Assembly: GCF_033807715.1 (NCBI RefSeq)
Contig: NC_084599.1
Coordinates: 3,098,125 to 3,162,124 of the forward strand
DNA length: 64,000 nt
Direction of reading: 5' to 3'
From: Cololabis saira
Lineage: Eukaryota > Chordata > Actinopteri > Beloniformes > Belonidae
Shown: positions 63,773 through 64,000 of the stretch, piece after piece
Numbering within the stretch: position 1 is the first letter of the stretch
Layout: each line of letters opens with the position of its first letter
The notes under the pieces: model-generated
What the model saw: only the letters and a program-made list of their open reading frames with translations
Told to the model about the DNA's origin: nothing
The model's database searches: none
Program-made: the position numbers and the translations under genes

Positions 63773-64000
63773 GGCCACGTTTCCACATAGCCGGGTATTT
63801 ACAAAAACGGATATTTCCCCCTCTACGTTTCGAAAAAAACCATCGTTTACACAAACCCGCATAAATATCTGTTAAGGTGCTATGAGCAGCCAAACCTACA
63901 GGGGGCAGTGTAACGAGAAGATAAAGTCGTGCTAGCCAATCAGAATCCTGGAAAAAAACATCAACAAATGACACGAGTAACTTCCAGTTACTTCCAAGAT
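63773..64000. mobile_element. MITE with GGCCACGTTT terminus, copy 2 (cut by window edge)
   Basis: Same element as 2797-3369 in the same orientation, beginning GGCCACGTTTCCACATAGCC, with preceding TTA. About 95 percent similar by eye over 228 bp. The remainder lies outside the window. Confidence 0.8.

Overview
The window is eukaryotic, almost certainly from a ray-finned (teleost) fish. It contains a tbl1-type first coding exon and a dense mixture of repeat classes typical of teleost genomes: hAT, PIF/Harbinger, Tc1/mariner, L2/Rex-like and L1/Tx1-like LINEs, tRNA-derived SINEs and a Ty3/gypsy element. There are no bacterial operons, CRISPR arrays or rRNA genes. Only one host coding exon can be named, so most of the window is intron or upstream flank filled with mobile DNA.

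Layout. 1-3400: an 815-bp-period segmental duplication, two SINEs, a very long GT/CA array and, on the minus strand, the first coding exon of tbl1x or tbl1xr1 (2185-2286). Its later exons lie beyond the left edge of the window. 3400-8800: mariner debris, a complete Harbinger element (3860-5354), and an old LINE split by a retroposon that encodes an intact 160-residue single-pass membrane protein (5677-6159). 8800-15150: a Harbinger-like element carrying an L1/Tx1 LINE, itself cut by a retroposon that is cut by a MITE; then a 43/45-bp satellite split by a hAT element. 15150-24900: Tc1 remnants, a MITE with an expanded 12-bp array, and a four-level nest at 18417-21624 (old repeat > LINE > hAT > smaller repeats). 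24900-31600: a possible unassigned exon (24986-25058), a minisatellite-bearing repeat, a decayed BED-type hAT transposase and several MITEs.

31600-41400: a possible Kolobok-like element with a 128-residue ORF, paired hAT copies with clean nested insertions, and 21-bp and 17-bp minisatellites. 41410-46098: a complete, apparently young Ty3/gypsy retrotransposon with two identical 155-bp LTRs, a 5-bp target duplication and one uninterrupted Gag-Pol ORF. 46300-64000: more hAT and Harbinger debris, a 5'-truncated L1/Tx1 LINE with a 16-bp target duplication (50059-55258) hosting a hAT, a 21-bp minisatellite (55336-56008), a second 12-bp array (57898-58282), several MITEs, and a partial copy at the right edge of the same MITE that lies near the left edge.

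Functionally there is no pathway here. The elements depend on one another only in the sense that non-autonomous copies need enzymes encoded elsewhere. The self-sufficient candidate is the Ty3/gypsy element. Target-site duplications let the order of many insertions be read directly. Repeat family names are inferred from termini, target-site length and protein motifs, not from a database search.
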